The notes under the pieces were generated by a model that saw nothing but the letters and a program-made list of their open reading frames with translations, searched no databases and had not been told where the DNA came from. DNA of 64,000 nucleotides from Corallium rubrum (Eukaryota; Cnidaria; Anthozoa; Scleralcyonacea; Coralliidae): NCBI GenBank assembly GCA_964035015.1, contig OZ036015.1:6324046-6388045 (forward strand), in the 5' to 3' direction. The position numbers and the translations under genes are program-made. How positions within the stretch are numbered: position 1 is the stretch's first letter; each line of letters starts with the position of its first letter. Shown one piece after another: positions 33,117-45,900 of this stretch.

Positions 33117-33936
33117 GCCCTGTGGGGATGCTTATAGCGATTCTTACCTGATAAATATTCACGTGCAAGCGGAATGTATACTAAGAACATAACGTCGATA
33201 CTGATCAGACTGATGGTGACAGCAACATGCTGTTTCAACAACGGATTTTCTGTTCCGTCGTGTATATTGGATAATATGTACTATATTCTGTTTTATCGTG
33301 TTGGGTTGAGTTGTGCTGTGCTGTGTTGGGTGGATTGAACGAGACGCGACCGTTGCGCAATTTTCTTGTACACTGGATTAAAGGCCCATTTCCACTCGGA
33401 CAGGACATTTTCTTTTGTCTCAAACTTATTAGTTCTGCCCAAGAGCTCACAAGACAAAGGGAAATTTCCTGTCCAAGGAAAATTTTCCGAGTGGAAATGG
33501 GCCTTAAAGGCTAGTTTCCACTCAGGAAAATCTTCCGCAGGACCCGAATGGATAGGAAAGTTTTCTTTGTCTTGTGAGCTCTCGGTTGGAACTAATGAGT
33601 TTAACACAAAGGAAACTTTCCTGTCCGTTCCTATCCTGCCGACAATTTTCCTGAGTGGAAACTGGCCTTAAGGGACTGCTTGTTTAGCGGTACTGAGCAA
33701 TCATAATTATCATATGGCAGCACATTAGCTTATATCCGGTTTATACCTAAACGAATTAGTTCCACACATTGTTATTTATTATTTATTCTCCCGCCGTTTT
33801 GAAATCTTCACAAAATCTAGTGCGTTTTTTAGAAATTCTTAGTGAAGAGAGGTACTTTAAAATAAGCTATGTGGTGATATATTACTGACTCCGACCAAAT
33901 GCTCCGACCATGAAAGAAAGGCGTAGTGAGTCTCAA
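33117..33936 (-). repeat. Right terminal inverted repeat of the large transposon
   Basis: Reverse counterpart of 22549-23052, about 530 bases once the 290-base MITE insertion is subtracted. Near its tip it carries an additional TACGCCTTTCTTTC absent from the left copy. The outer flank repeats AAAGGCGTAGTG before minisatellite resumes at about 33945. Confidence 0.88.
33378..33671. mobile_element. Two adjacent TTAA MITEs in the right terminal repeat
   Basis: TTAA occurs at 33378-33381, 33504-33507 and 33668-33671. Between the first two lies a hairpin element with ends AGGCCCATTTCCACTCGG and CCGAGTGGAAATGGGCC. Between the second and third lies a related but distinct one with AGGCTAGTTTCCACTCAGG and CCTGAGTGGAAACTGGCC. 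They share the middle TTAA. The left terminal repeat lacks both, which confirms insertion. Confidence 0.88.
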
Positions 33937-36900
33937 AGGCGTAGTGGTTTATTAGAGGGATGGGCTTATTAGAGGGATGGGTTTATTAGAGGGACGGGGT
34001 TCATTATAGGAAGGGGTTTATTAGAGGGATGGGTTTATTAGAGGGAAAGGGTTTATTAGAGGTAGGGGGTTTCTTGGACGGATGTGTCTATTAGAGGGAG
34101 GGTGTTTGTCAGAGTGAGGGAATTTATTAGAGGGACGGGGTTCATTAGAGGAAGGGGGTTTATTAGAGGGAGGGTTTTTTAGAAGGAAGGGTTATATTAG
34201 AGGGATGGGCTTATTAGAGGGATGGGTTTATTACAGGGAGGGGGTTCATTAGAGGGAGGGGGTTTATTAAAGGGAGGGGGTTTACTATAAGGATGGGTTT
34301 ATTAGAGGGATGGGTTTATTAGAGGGATGGGTTTATTAGAGGGAAAGGGTTTATTAGAAGGAGAGGGTTTACTAGAGGGATGGTTTTATTACAGGGAGGG
34401 TTTTTATTATAGGGATTGGTTTATTAGAGATCGGGGGTTCATTAGACGTAGGGGGTTTATTAGAGGGAGGGGGTTTATTAGAGGGATGGGTTTAATAGAG
34501 GGATGGGTTTATTAGAGGGATGGGTTTATTAGAGGGAAAGGGTTTATTAGAAGGAGAGGGTTTACTAGAGGAATGGTTTTATAAGAGGGAGGATTTTTAT
34601 TATAGGGATGGGTTTATTAGAGGTCGGGGGTTTATTAGAGGGAGGAGGTTTATTAGAGGGAGGGGGTTTATTAGAGGAAGGTGGTTTATTAGAGGGATGG
34701 GCTTATTAGAGGGATGGGTTTATTAGAGGGAGGGGGTTCATTAGAGGAAAGGGGTTTATTAGAGGCAGGATTTTTTAGAGGAAGGGGTTTTATTAGAGGG
34801 AGTGGGGTTATTAGAGGGAGGGGTTTTATTCGAAAGAGGGGGTTTATTAGAGGGAGGGGTTTTATTCGAGAGAGGGGGTTTATTAGAGGGAGGGGGTTTA
34901 TTAGAGGGAGGAGGCTTATTAGAGTGAGGGGGTTTATTAGTGGGGGGGTTTGTTAGAGGGAGGGGTTTTATTAGAGGGAGGAGGTTTATTAGAGGGAGGA
35001 GGCTTATTAGAGTGAGGGGGTTTATTAGTGGGGAGGTTTGTTAGAGGGAGGGGTTTTATTAGAGGGAGGGGGTTGATTAGAGGGAGGGGGTTTATTAGAG
35101 GGAGGGGTTTTATTAGAGAGAGGGGGTTTATTAAAGGGAGGGGGTTCATTAGAGGGAGGGGTTTTATTAGAGGGAGGGGGTTTATTAGAGGGACGGGTTT
35201 ATTAGAGGGATGGGTTTATTAGAGGGATGGGTTCATTAGAGAGAAAGGGTTTATTAGAAGGAGAGGATTTATTAGAGGGATGGTATTATTAGAGGGAGGG
35301 TTTTTATTATAGGAATTGGTTTATTAGAGGTAGGGGGTTTATTAGAGGGATGTGTTTATTAGAGGGATGCGTTTATTTTAGTAATGGGTTTATTAGAGCG
35401 AGGGGGTTTATTAGAGGGATGGCGTTTATCAGAGGGATGGGTTTATTAGATGAATGGGTTTATTAGAGAGAGAGTGTTTATTAGAAGGAGGGGGTTTATT
35501 ACAGGTATGGGTTTATTAGAGGGAGGGTTTTTATTATTGGGATGGGTTTATTAGAGGGAGTTGGTTTATTACGGGGATGGGTTTATTAGAGGAAGGGGGT
35601 TTATTAGAGTGAGGGGTTTTATTAGAGGGAGGTGGTTTATTAGAGGGATGGGCTTATTAGAGGGATGGGTTTATAGGTGGGAGGGGGTTTATTAGAGGGA
35701 GGTGGTTTATTAGAGGGATGGGTTTATTAGAGGGATGGGTTTATTAGAAGGATGGGTTTATTAAAGGGATGGGTTTATTAGAGGGAAAGGGATTATTAGA
35801 AGGAGGGGGTTTATTAGAGGGATGGGTTTATTAGAGGGAGGCTTTTTATTAAAGGGATGGGTTTATTAGAGGTAGGGGATTTATTAGAGGGAGGGGGTTT
35901 ACTAGAGAGAGGGAGTTTATTAGAGGGAGTTGGTTTATTAGAGGGATGGGTTTATTAGAGGGAAGGGGTTTATTACAGGGAGGGCGTTTATTAGAGGGAG
36001 GTGGTTTATTAGAGGGATGGGCTTATTAGAGGGACGGGTTTATTTGAGGGAGGGGGTTTATTAGAGGGAGGGGGTTTATTAGGGAGAGGAGGTTCATTAT
36101 ATGGAGGGGGTTTATCAGAGGGATGGGGTTTATTAGAGGGAGGGGGTTTATTAGAGGGAGGTGGTTTATTAGAGGGAGGGGGTTTACTAGATGGAGGGGG
36201 TTTATTAGAGGGGTGGGTTTATTAGAGGGAGGATGTTTAATAGAGGGAGGGGATTTATTAGAGCTAGGGGGTTTAGTAGGGGGATGGGTTTATTAGAGGG
36301 AGGAGTTTATTAGAGGGATGGGGGTTTATTAGAGGGAGGGGTTTATTAGAAGGAGGGGGCTTATTAGAGGGATGCATTTATTAGAGGGAGAGTTTTTATT
36401 TTAGGGATGGGTTTATTAGAGCGAGGGGGGTTATTAGAGAGAAGGGGTTTATTAGAGGTAGAAGGAGTAGGTTTATTAAAGGGATGGGTTTATTAGAGGG
36501 AGGGGGTTTATTAGAGGGGGGGTTATTAGAGGGAGGAGGTTTATGAGAGGGATGGGCTTATCAGAGGGATGGGTTTATTAGAGGGAAGGGGTTTATTAGA
36601 GGGATGGGTTTATTAGATGGATGGGTTTATTAGAGGGATGCGTTTATTAGGGGCATGGGTTTATTAGAGGGAAAGGGTTGATTAAAAGGAGGGGGCTTAT
36701 TAGAGGGATGGGTTTATTAGAGAGATGGGTTTATTAGAGAGAGGGGGTTTATTAGAGGTTGAGGAAGTTGGTTTATTAGAGGGATGGGTTTATTGGAGGG
36801 AGTTGGTTTATTGGAGGGAGGGGATTTATTAGAGAGAGGGGGATTATTAGAGGGAGGGGGTGTATTAGAGGGATGGGTTTATTAGTGGGATGGATTTATT

Positions 36901-39900
36901 AGAGGGAAAGGGTTTATTAGAAGGAGGGGGTTTATCAGAAGGAAGGGGTTTATTAGAGGAGGTTTTTTATTATAGGAATGGGTTTATTAGATGTAGGCGG
37001 TATATTAGAGGGAGGGATTTATTAGAGAGAGGGGGGTTATTAGAGGGAGTTGGTTTATAACAGGGATGGTTTATTAGATGGAGGGGGTTTATTAGAGGAA
37101 GGGGTTTTATTAGAGGGAGGGGGTTTCTTAGAGGGAGGGGGCTTATTAGAGGGAGGGGGTTTATTAGGAGGAAGAGGTTTATTACAGGGAGGGGGTTTAT
37201 TAAAGGGAGGAGGTTTATTAGGGGGAAGAGGTTTATTACATGGAGGGGTTTATTAGAGGGAGGGGGGTTTATTAGAGTGAGGGGGTTTATTAGAGGGATG
37301 GGCTTATTAGAGGGAGGGGGTTTATTAGAGGGATGGGTTTATTAGAGGGAGGGTGTTTATTAGAGGAAGGGGATTTATTAGAGCTAGGGGGTTTTGTAAG
37401 GGGATGGGTTTATTTTAGTGATGGGTTTATTAGAGGAAGGGTGTTTAATAGAGGGAGGGGGTTTATTAGAGGGATGTGTTTATTAGAGGGATGGGTTTAT
37501 TAGAGGGATGGGTTCATTAGAGGGAAAGGGTTTATTAGAAGGAGGGGGTTTATTAGAGGGAAGTTTTTTATTAGAGGGAGGGGTTTTATTAGAGGGAGGG
37601 GGTTTATTAGAGGTAGGGGATTTATTAGAGGGAGGGGGTTTATTTGTTGCAAGGGGTTTATTAAAGGGTGGGGTTTATTAGAGGGAGGGAGTTTGTTAGA
37701 GGGAGGGGGTTTGTTAGAGGTAGGGGGTTAATTTGAGGGAGGGGGGTTATTAGAGGGAGGGTGTTTATTAGAGGGAGGGGATTTATTAGAGCTAGGGGGT
37801 TTAGTAGGGGGATGGATTTATTTGAAAGATGGGTTTATTAGAAGGAAGGGGTTTATTAGTGGAAGGGGGGTTTATTTGAGGGAGGGGGTTTATTAGAGGA
37901 AGGGGGTTTATTAGAGGGAGGGGGTTTATTAGAGGGAGTGGGTTTATTAGAGGGATGGGTTTATTAGAGGGATGGGTTTATTAGAGGGATGGTTTTTATT
38001 AGAGGGATTGCTTTATTAGAGGGAGGGGGTTTATTAGAGGGAGGGGTTTTATTAGAGGGAGGGGGGTTTTTTAGGGGGAGGAGGTTCATTAGAGGGAGGG
38101 GGTTTATTAGGTGGAGGGAGTTTATTAGGGGGACTTTGTTTATTAGAGGGATGGGCTTATTAGAGGGATTGGTTTATTAGAGGGAGGGGGTTTATTAAAG
38201 GGAGGGGTTTTATTAGAGGGAGGGGGTTTTTTTAGGGGGAGCAGGTTCATTAGAGGGAGGGGGTTTAATAGGTGGAGGGAGTTTATTAGGGGGACTTTGT
38301 TTATTAGAGGGATGGGCTTATTAGAGGGATTGGTTTATTAGAGGGAGGCGGTTTATTAGAGGGAGGGGTTTTATTAGAGGGAGGGGGGTTTTTTAGGGGG
38401 AGGAGGTTCATTAGAGGGAGGGGGTTTATTAGGTGGAGGGAGTTTATTAGGGGGACTTTGTTTATTAGAGGGTTGGGCTTATTAGAGGGATTGGTTTATT
38501 AGAGGGAGGGGGTTTATTAGAGGGAGGAGTTTTATTAGAGGGAGGGGTTTTTCTTAGGGGGAGGAGGTTTATTAGAGGAAGGGGGTTTATTAGAGTGAGG
38601 GGCTTTATTAGAGGGAGGGGTTTTGTTAGAGGGAGGGGGTTTAATAGAGGGAGAGTTTTTATTATAGGGATGGGTTTATTAGAGGGAGGGGTTTATTAGA
38701 AGGAGGGGGTTTATTAGAGGGAGGGGTTTTGTTAGAGGGAGGGGGTTTAATAGAGGGAGGGGTTTTTTTAGGGGGTGGAGATTTATTAGAGGGAGGGGGT
38801 TTATTAGAGGGAGGCGGTTTATTAGAGGGAGGGGTTTATTAGAGGGATTGGTTTATTAGAGGGAGGGGGTTTATTAGAGGGAGGGGGTTTATTAGGGGGA
38901 GGGGGTTTATTAGAGGGAGGGGGTTTATTAGAGGGAGGTGGTTTATTAGAGGGAGGGGGTTTATTAGAGTGAGGGGGTTTATTAGAGGGATGGGTTTATT
39001 AGAGGGAGGGGGGTTATTTGAGGGAGGGGGTTTATTAGAATGAGGGGATTTATTAGAGGGAGTTGGTTTATTAGAAGGAGGGGGTTTATTAGAGTGATGG
39101 GATTTATTAGAGGGATGCGTTTATTAGAGGGAGGGGGGTTATTTGAGGGAGGAAGTTTATTAGAGTGAGGGGATTTATTAGAGGGATGGGTTTATTAGAG
39201 GGAGGGGGGTTATTTGAGGGATGGGTTTATTAGAGGGAGGGTTGTTATTATAGGGATGGGTTTATTAGGGGTAGGGGGTTTATTAGAGGGAGGGAGTTTA
39301 TTAGAGAGAGGGGGTTTATTAGAGGGAGGGGGTTTATTTGAGGGAGGCGCTCTATTAGTGGGAGGGGGTTTATTAGAGAGATGGGTTTATTGGAGGGAAG
39401 GGATTATTATAGGGAGGGGTTTTATTGGAGGGTGGGGGGTTATTAGAAGCATGGGTTCATTAGAGGGAGGGGCTTTACTATGGAGTCAGGATTTATAAGA
39501 GGGAATGGCTTTATTAGAGCTAGGCGGTTTATTAGAGGGATGGGTTTATTAGAGGGAGGGGTTTTATTAGAGAGAGGGGGTTTATTAGAAGGAGGATGTT
39601 TATCAGGGGGAGGAGGTTTATTAGAGCTAGGGAGTTTAGTAGGGGGTTGGGTTTAATTTAGGGATGGGTTTACTAGAGAGAAATTGTTTATTAGAAAGAG
39701 GGGGTTTATTAGAGAGATGGGTTTACTAGAGGGAGGTTTTTTTTTAGAGGGATGGGTTTATTAGACGTAGGGGGTTATTAGGAGTGGGTTTAATAGAGAG
39801 AGGGGGTTTATTAGAGTGAGTTGTTTTGTTAGAGGGATGGGTTTATTAGAGGGAGGGGGTTTATTAGAGGGAGGGGGTTATTAGAGAGAAGGGGTTTATT

Positions 39901-42900
39901 AGGGGATTGGTTTTATTAGAGGGATGGGTTTATTAGAGGGAGGATGTTTATTAGAGGGAGGGGGTTTATTAGAGGGAGAGGGTTTATTAAGGGGAGGAGG
40001 TTTATTAGAGGGAGGGGGGTTATTAGGGCGGGGGGTTATTAGAGGGAGGAGGTTTATTAGAGTGAGGGGGTTTATTAGATGGTTGGGTTTATTAGAGGGA
40101 GCGGGATTATTTGAGGGAGGGGGGTTATTAGAGGGAGGGGGTTTATTAGGGGGAGGCGGTTTATTAGAGTGAGGGGCTTATTAGGTGGAGTGGGTTTATT
40201 AGGGGGAGGTGGTTTATTAGAGGGAGGGCGTTTATTAGAGGGAGGGGTTTTATTAGAGGGAGGGGGTTTATTTGAGGGAGGGGTTTATTAGAGGGAGGGC
40301 GTTTATTAGAGGGAGGGGGTTTATTAGAGCTAGGGAGTTTAGTAGGGGGTTGGGTTTAATTAAGGGATGGGTTTATTAGAGGGAGGGGGTTTATTAGAGG
40401 GAGGGGGTTTTAGACGGATGAGTTTATTAGAGGGAAAGTGTTTATTAGAAGGAGGGGGTTTATTAGAGGGATGGGTTTACTAGAGGGAAGGTTTTTGTTA
40501 TAGGGTTGGGTTTATTAGAGGTAGGGGGTTTATTAGAGGGAGGGTTTTTATTATAGGGACGGGTTTATTAGATTTAGGCGGTATATTAGAGGGAGGGGTT
40601 TATTAGAGAGAGGGGGTTTATTAGAGGTAGAGAGAGTTGGTTTATTAAAAGGATGGGTTTATTAGATGGAGGGGGTTTATTGGAGGGAGGGGTTTTATTA
40701 GAGGGAGGGGGTTTCTTAGAGGGAGGCGGCTTATTAGAGGGAGGGGGTTTATTAGAGGGATGGGTTTATTATAGGGAGGGGGTTTATTATAGGGAGGAGG
40801 TTTATTAGAGGGAGGTGGTATATTAGAGGGATTGGCTTATTAGAGGGATGGGTTTATTAGAGGGAGGATGTTTATTAGGGGGAGGAGGTTTATTAGAGGG
40901 AGGGGGGTTATTAGGGGGAGTTTGTTTATTAGAGGAATGGGCTTATTAGAGGGATTGGTTTATTAGAGGGATAGGGTTTATTATAGGGAGGGGTTTTATT
41001 AGAGAGAGGGGGTTTATTAGAGGGAGGATGTTTATCAGGGGGAGGAGGTTTATTAGAGGGAGGGGGTTTATTAGGGGGAGTTTGTTTATTAGAGGAATGG
41101 GCTTAATAGAGGGATTGGTTTATTAGAGGGATAGGGTTTATTAGAGGGAGGGGTTTTATTAGAGGGAGGGGTTTATTAAAGGGAGGGGTTTATTAGAGGG
41201 ATGGGTTTATTAGAGGGATGGGTTTATTAGAAGGAGAGGGTTTATTAGAGGGATGGTTTTATTAGAGGGTGGGTTTTTATTATAGGGATGGGTTTATTAG
41301 AGGTAGGGGGTTTATTAGAGGTAGGGGGTTTATTAGAGGGAGGGGGTTTATTACAAGGAGGGGCTTTATTCGAGGGAGCGGGTTTATTACAAGGAGGGGG
41401 TTTATTAGAGGGATGGGTTTATTAGATGGAGTGTTTTTATTATAGGGATGGTTTATTAGATGTAGGCGGTTTATTAGTGGGAGGGGGTTTATTGGAGAAA
41501 GGGGGTATATTAGAGGTAGAGGGAGTTGGTTTATTAGAGGGATGGGTTTATTAGAGGGATGGGTTTATTAGAGGGAGGATGTTTATTAGGGGGAGGAGGT
41601 TTATTAGAGGGAGGGGGGTTATTAGGGGGAGTTTGTTTATTAGAGGAATGGGCTTATTAGAGGGATTGGTTTATTAGAGGGATAGGGTTTATTAGAGGGA
41701 GGGGTTTTATTAGAGGGAGGGAGGTTTTTTTAGGGGGAGGAGGTTTATTAGTGGGAGAGGGTTTGATAGGGGGAGGGAGTTTATTAGGGGGACTTTGTTG
41801 ATTAGAGGGATGGGCTTATTAGAGGGATTGGTTTATTAGAGGGAGGGGTATTATTGGAGGGAGGGGTTTTTTTTAGGGGGAGGGTGTTTATTAGAGGGAG
41901 GGCGTTTATTTGAGGGAGGGGTTTTTTTAGAGGGATGGGTTTATTAGATGGAGTGTTTTTATTATAGGGATGGTTTATTAGATGTAGTCGGTTTATTAGT
42001 GGGAGGGGGTTTATTGGAGAGATGGGGTTTATTAAAGGTAGAGGGAGTTGGTTTATTAGAGGGATGGGTTTATTAGAGGGATGGGTTTATTAGAGGGAGG
42101 GGGTTTATTAGAGGGAGGGGGTTTATTATAGGGATGGGCTTATTAGAGGGATGGGTTGATTAGAGGGAGGGGGTTTATTAGTGGGAGGGGTTTTATTAGA
42201 GGGAGGGGGTTTATTGGAGGGAGGGGGTTTATTAGAGGGAGGGGTTTTATTAGAGGAAGGGGGTTTATTAAAGGGAAGGGTTTATTAGAGGGATGGGCTT
42301 ATTAGAGGGATGGGTTGATTAGAGGAAGGGGGTTTATTAGTGGGAGGGGTTTTATTAGAGGGAGGGGGCTTATTGGAGGGAGGGGGTTTATTTGAGGGAG
42401 GGGTATTATTAGAGGGAGGGGGTTTATTAAAGGGAGGGGTTTATTAGAGGGATGGGTTTATTAGAGGGATGGGTTTATTAGAGGGATGGGTTTATTAGAG
42501 GGAAAGGGTTTATTAGGAGGAGGGGGTTTATTAGAGGGATGGGTTTGCTAGAGGGAGGGTTTTTATTATAGCGATGGGTTTATTAGAGGTAGGGGGCTTA
42601 TTAGAAGAATGGGTTTATTAGAGGGATGGGTTTATCAGAGGGATGGGTTTATTAGTGGGAAAGGGTTTATTAGAAGGAGGGGGTCTATTAGAGGGATGGG
42701 TTTAATAGAGGGAGGGTTTTTATTATAGGGATGGGTTTATTAGAGGTAGAGGGTTCATTAGAGGGAGGGTGTTTATTAGAGGGAGCGGGTTTATTACAAG
42801 GAGGGGGTTTATTAGAGGGATGGGTTTATTAGACGGAGGGTTTTTATTATAGGGATGGGTTTATTAGATGTAGGCGGTTTATTAGAGGGAGCGGGTTTAT

Positions 42901-45900
42901 TAGAGATGGGGTTTATTAGAGGTAGAGGGAGTTGGTTTATTAGAGGGATGGGTTTAATAGTGGGAGGGGGTTTAATAGAGGGAGGGGGTTTATTAGAGGG
43001 ATGGCCTTATTAGAGGGATGGGTTTATTAGAGGGAGGGTGTTTATTAGAGGGAGGGGGTTTATTAGGGGGAGGGGTTTGCTAGAGGGAGGGTTTTTATTA
43101 TAGGGATGGGTTTATTAGAGGGAAAGGGTTTATTAAGAGGAGGGGTTTATTAGAGGGATGGGTTTGCTAGAGGGAGGGTTTTTATTATAGCGATGGGTTT
43201 ATTAGAGGTAGGGGGCTTATTAGAGGAATGGGTTTATTAGAGGGATGGGTTTATTAGAGGGATGGGTTTATTAGTGGGAAAGGGTTTATCAGAAGGAGGG
43301 GGTCTATTAGAGGGATGGGTTCATTAGAGGGAGGGTGTTTATTAGAGGGAGCGGGTTTATTACAAGGAGGGGGTTTATTAGAGGGATGGGTTTATTTGAC
43401 GGAGGGTTTTTATTATTGGGATGGGTTTATTAGATGTAGGCGGTTTATTAGAGGGAGGGGGTTTATTAGAGATGGGGTTTATTAGAGGTAGAGGGAGTTG
43501 GTTTATTAGAGGGATAGGTTTATTAGTGGGAGGGGGTTTATTAGAGGGAGGGGGTTTATTAGAGGGAGGGGGTTTATTATAGGGATGGGCTTATTAGAGG
43601 GATGGGTTGATTAGAGGGAGGGGGTTTATTAGTGGGAGGGGTTTTATTAGAGGGAGGGGGTTTATTGGAGGGAGGGGGTTTATTAGAGGGAGGGGTTTTA
43701 TTAGAGGGAGGGGGTTTATTAAAGGGAGGGGTTTATTAGAGGGATGGGTTTATTAGAAGGAGAGGGTTTATTAGAGGGATGGTTTTATTAGAGGGAGGGT
43801 TTTTATTATAGGGATGGGTTTATTAGAGGTAGGGGGTTTATTAGAGGTAGGGCGTTTATTAGAGGGAGGGGGTTTATTACAAGGAGGGGCTTTATTCGAG
43901 GGAGCGGGTTTATTACAAGGAGGGGGTTTATTAGAGGGATGGGTTTATTAGATGGAGTGTTTTTATTATAGGGATGGTTTATTAGATGTAGGCGGTTTAT
44001 TAGTGGGAGGGGGTTTATTGGAGAGAGGGGGTATATTAGAGGTAGAGGGCGTTGGATTATTAGAGGGATGAGTTTATTAGAGGGATGGGTTTATTAGAGG
44101 GAGGGGGTTTATTAGAGGGAGGGGGTTTATTAGAGGGAGGGGATTTATTATAGGGATGGCCTTATTAGAGGGATGGGTTGATTAGAGGGAGGGGTTTATT
44201 AGTGGGAGGGGTTTTATTAGAGGGAGGGGGTTTATTGGAGGGAGGGGGTTTATTAGAGGGAGGGGTTTTATTAGAGGGAGGGGGTTTATTGGAGGGAGGG
44301 GGTTTATTAGAGGGAGGGGTTTTATTAGAGGGAGGGGGTTTATTAAAGGGAGGGGTTTATTAGAGGGATGGGTTTATTAGAGGGATGGGTTTATTAGAAG
44401 GAGAGGGTTTATTAGAGGGATGGTTTTATTAGAGGGAGGGTTTTTATTATAGGGATGGGTTTATTAGAGGTAGGGGGTTTATTAGAGGGAGGGGGTTTAT
44501 TACAAGGAGGGGCTTTATTCGAGGGAGCGGGTTTATTACAAGGAGGGGGTTTATTAGAGGGATGGGTTTATTAGATGGAGTGTTTTTATTATAGGGATGG
44601 TTTATTAGATGTAGGCGGTTTATTAGTGGGAGGGGGTTTATTGGAGAGAGGGGGTATATTAGAGGTAGAGGGAGTTGGTTTATTAGAGGGATGGGTTTAT
44701 TAAAGGGATGGGTTTATTAGAGGGAGGGGGTTTATTAGAGGGAGGGGGTTTATTAGAGGGAGGGGATTTATTATAGGGATGGGCTTATTAGAGGGATGGG
44801 TTGATTAGAGGGAGGGGGTTTATTAGTGGGAGGGGTTTTATTAGAGGGAGGGGGTTTATTGGAGGGAGGGGGTTTATTAGAGGGAGGGGTTTTATTAGAG
44901 GTAGGGTGTTTATTAGAGGTAGGGGGTTTATTACAGGGAGGGGGTTTATTAGAGGGAGGTGGTTTATTAGAGGGATGGGCTTATTACAGGGATGGGTTTA
45001 TTACAGGAAGGGGGTTGATTAGAGGGGCGTTTATTAGGGGGAGAGGGTTTTTTAGAGGGAGGGGTTTTATTAGCGGGAGGGGGTTATTAGAGCGAGGGGT
45101 TTTATTAGAGGGAGGGGTTTTATTCGAGAGAGGGGGTTTATTAGAGGGAGGGGTTTTATTAGAGGAAGGAGGTTTATTAGAGGGAGGAGGTTGATTAGAC
45201 TGAGGGGATTTATTAGTCGGGGGGGGGGGGGTTGTTAGAAGGAGGGGGTTTATTTGACGAAAGGGGTTTATTAGAGGGATGGGATTATTAGAGGGATGGG
45301 GTTTATTAGAGTGAGGGGTAGAAGGTTTATTAGAGGGAGGGGGTTTATTAAAGGGAGGGGGTTTATCAAAGGGAGGGGGTTTATTAGAGGGAGTTCGTTT
45401 ATTGGAGGGATTGGTTTATTAGAGGGAGGGGGATTATTACAGGGAGGGGGTTTATTAGAGGGAGGGGGTTATTAGGGGGAGGAGGTTCATTAGATGGAGG
45501 GGGTTTATTAGAGGGAGGGGGTTTATTAGAGGGATGGGGTTTATCGGAGGGATGGGTTTATTACATGGATGGGTTTATTAGAGAGAAAGTGTTTATTAGA
45601 AGGAGGGGGTTTATTAGAGGTATGGGTTTATTAGAGGGATGGGTTTATTAGAGGGAGGGGGTTTATTAGAGGGAGGGGTTTTATTAGAGGGAGGGTGTTT
45701 ATTAGAGGGAGGATGTTTATTAGGGGGAGGAAGTTTATTAGAGGGAGGGGGTTTATTAGGGGGAGTTTGTTTATTAGAGGAATGGGCTTATTACAGGGAT
45801 TGGTTTATTAGAGGGATAGGGTTTATTAGAGGGAGGAGTTTTATTAGAGGGAGGGGTTTTTTTAGGGGGAGGAGGTTTATTAGAAAGAGGGGGTTTAATT

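Larger units (their letters stand above)
22549..33936. mobile_element. 11.4-kb DNA transposon with long terminal inverted repeats
   Basis: Both ends begin TTGAGACTCAC and then share ATGGTCGGAGCATTTGGTCG and about 500 further bases in inverted orientation (22549-23052 and 33117-33936). Inside, two genes diverge from a centre near 27.3-27.8 kb. One is a DUF6729/DDE/OTU/CXC transposase on the minus strand; the other is a DUF3987-type ATPase on the plus strand. Motif layout (SIDHTF, FTDN, then DVFHAVQR and RNENLH) resembles Mutator-like transposases, some of which carry OTU peptidase domains. No flanking target duplication is visible, and AAAGGCGTAGTG is duplicated at the right end. The element interrupts the minisatellite. 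Both genes are broken, and it carries later insertions at 29275-29525, about 29748-31717 and 33378-33671. Confidence 0.85.

Noticed and set aside
22549-33936. Polinton/Maverick or viral origin of the 11-kb element
   Set aside because: No DNA polymerase B, retroviral-type integrase, packaging ATPase or capsid gene is visible. The transposase motifs and the DUF3987 gene do not fit that gene set.
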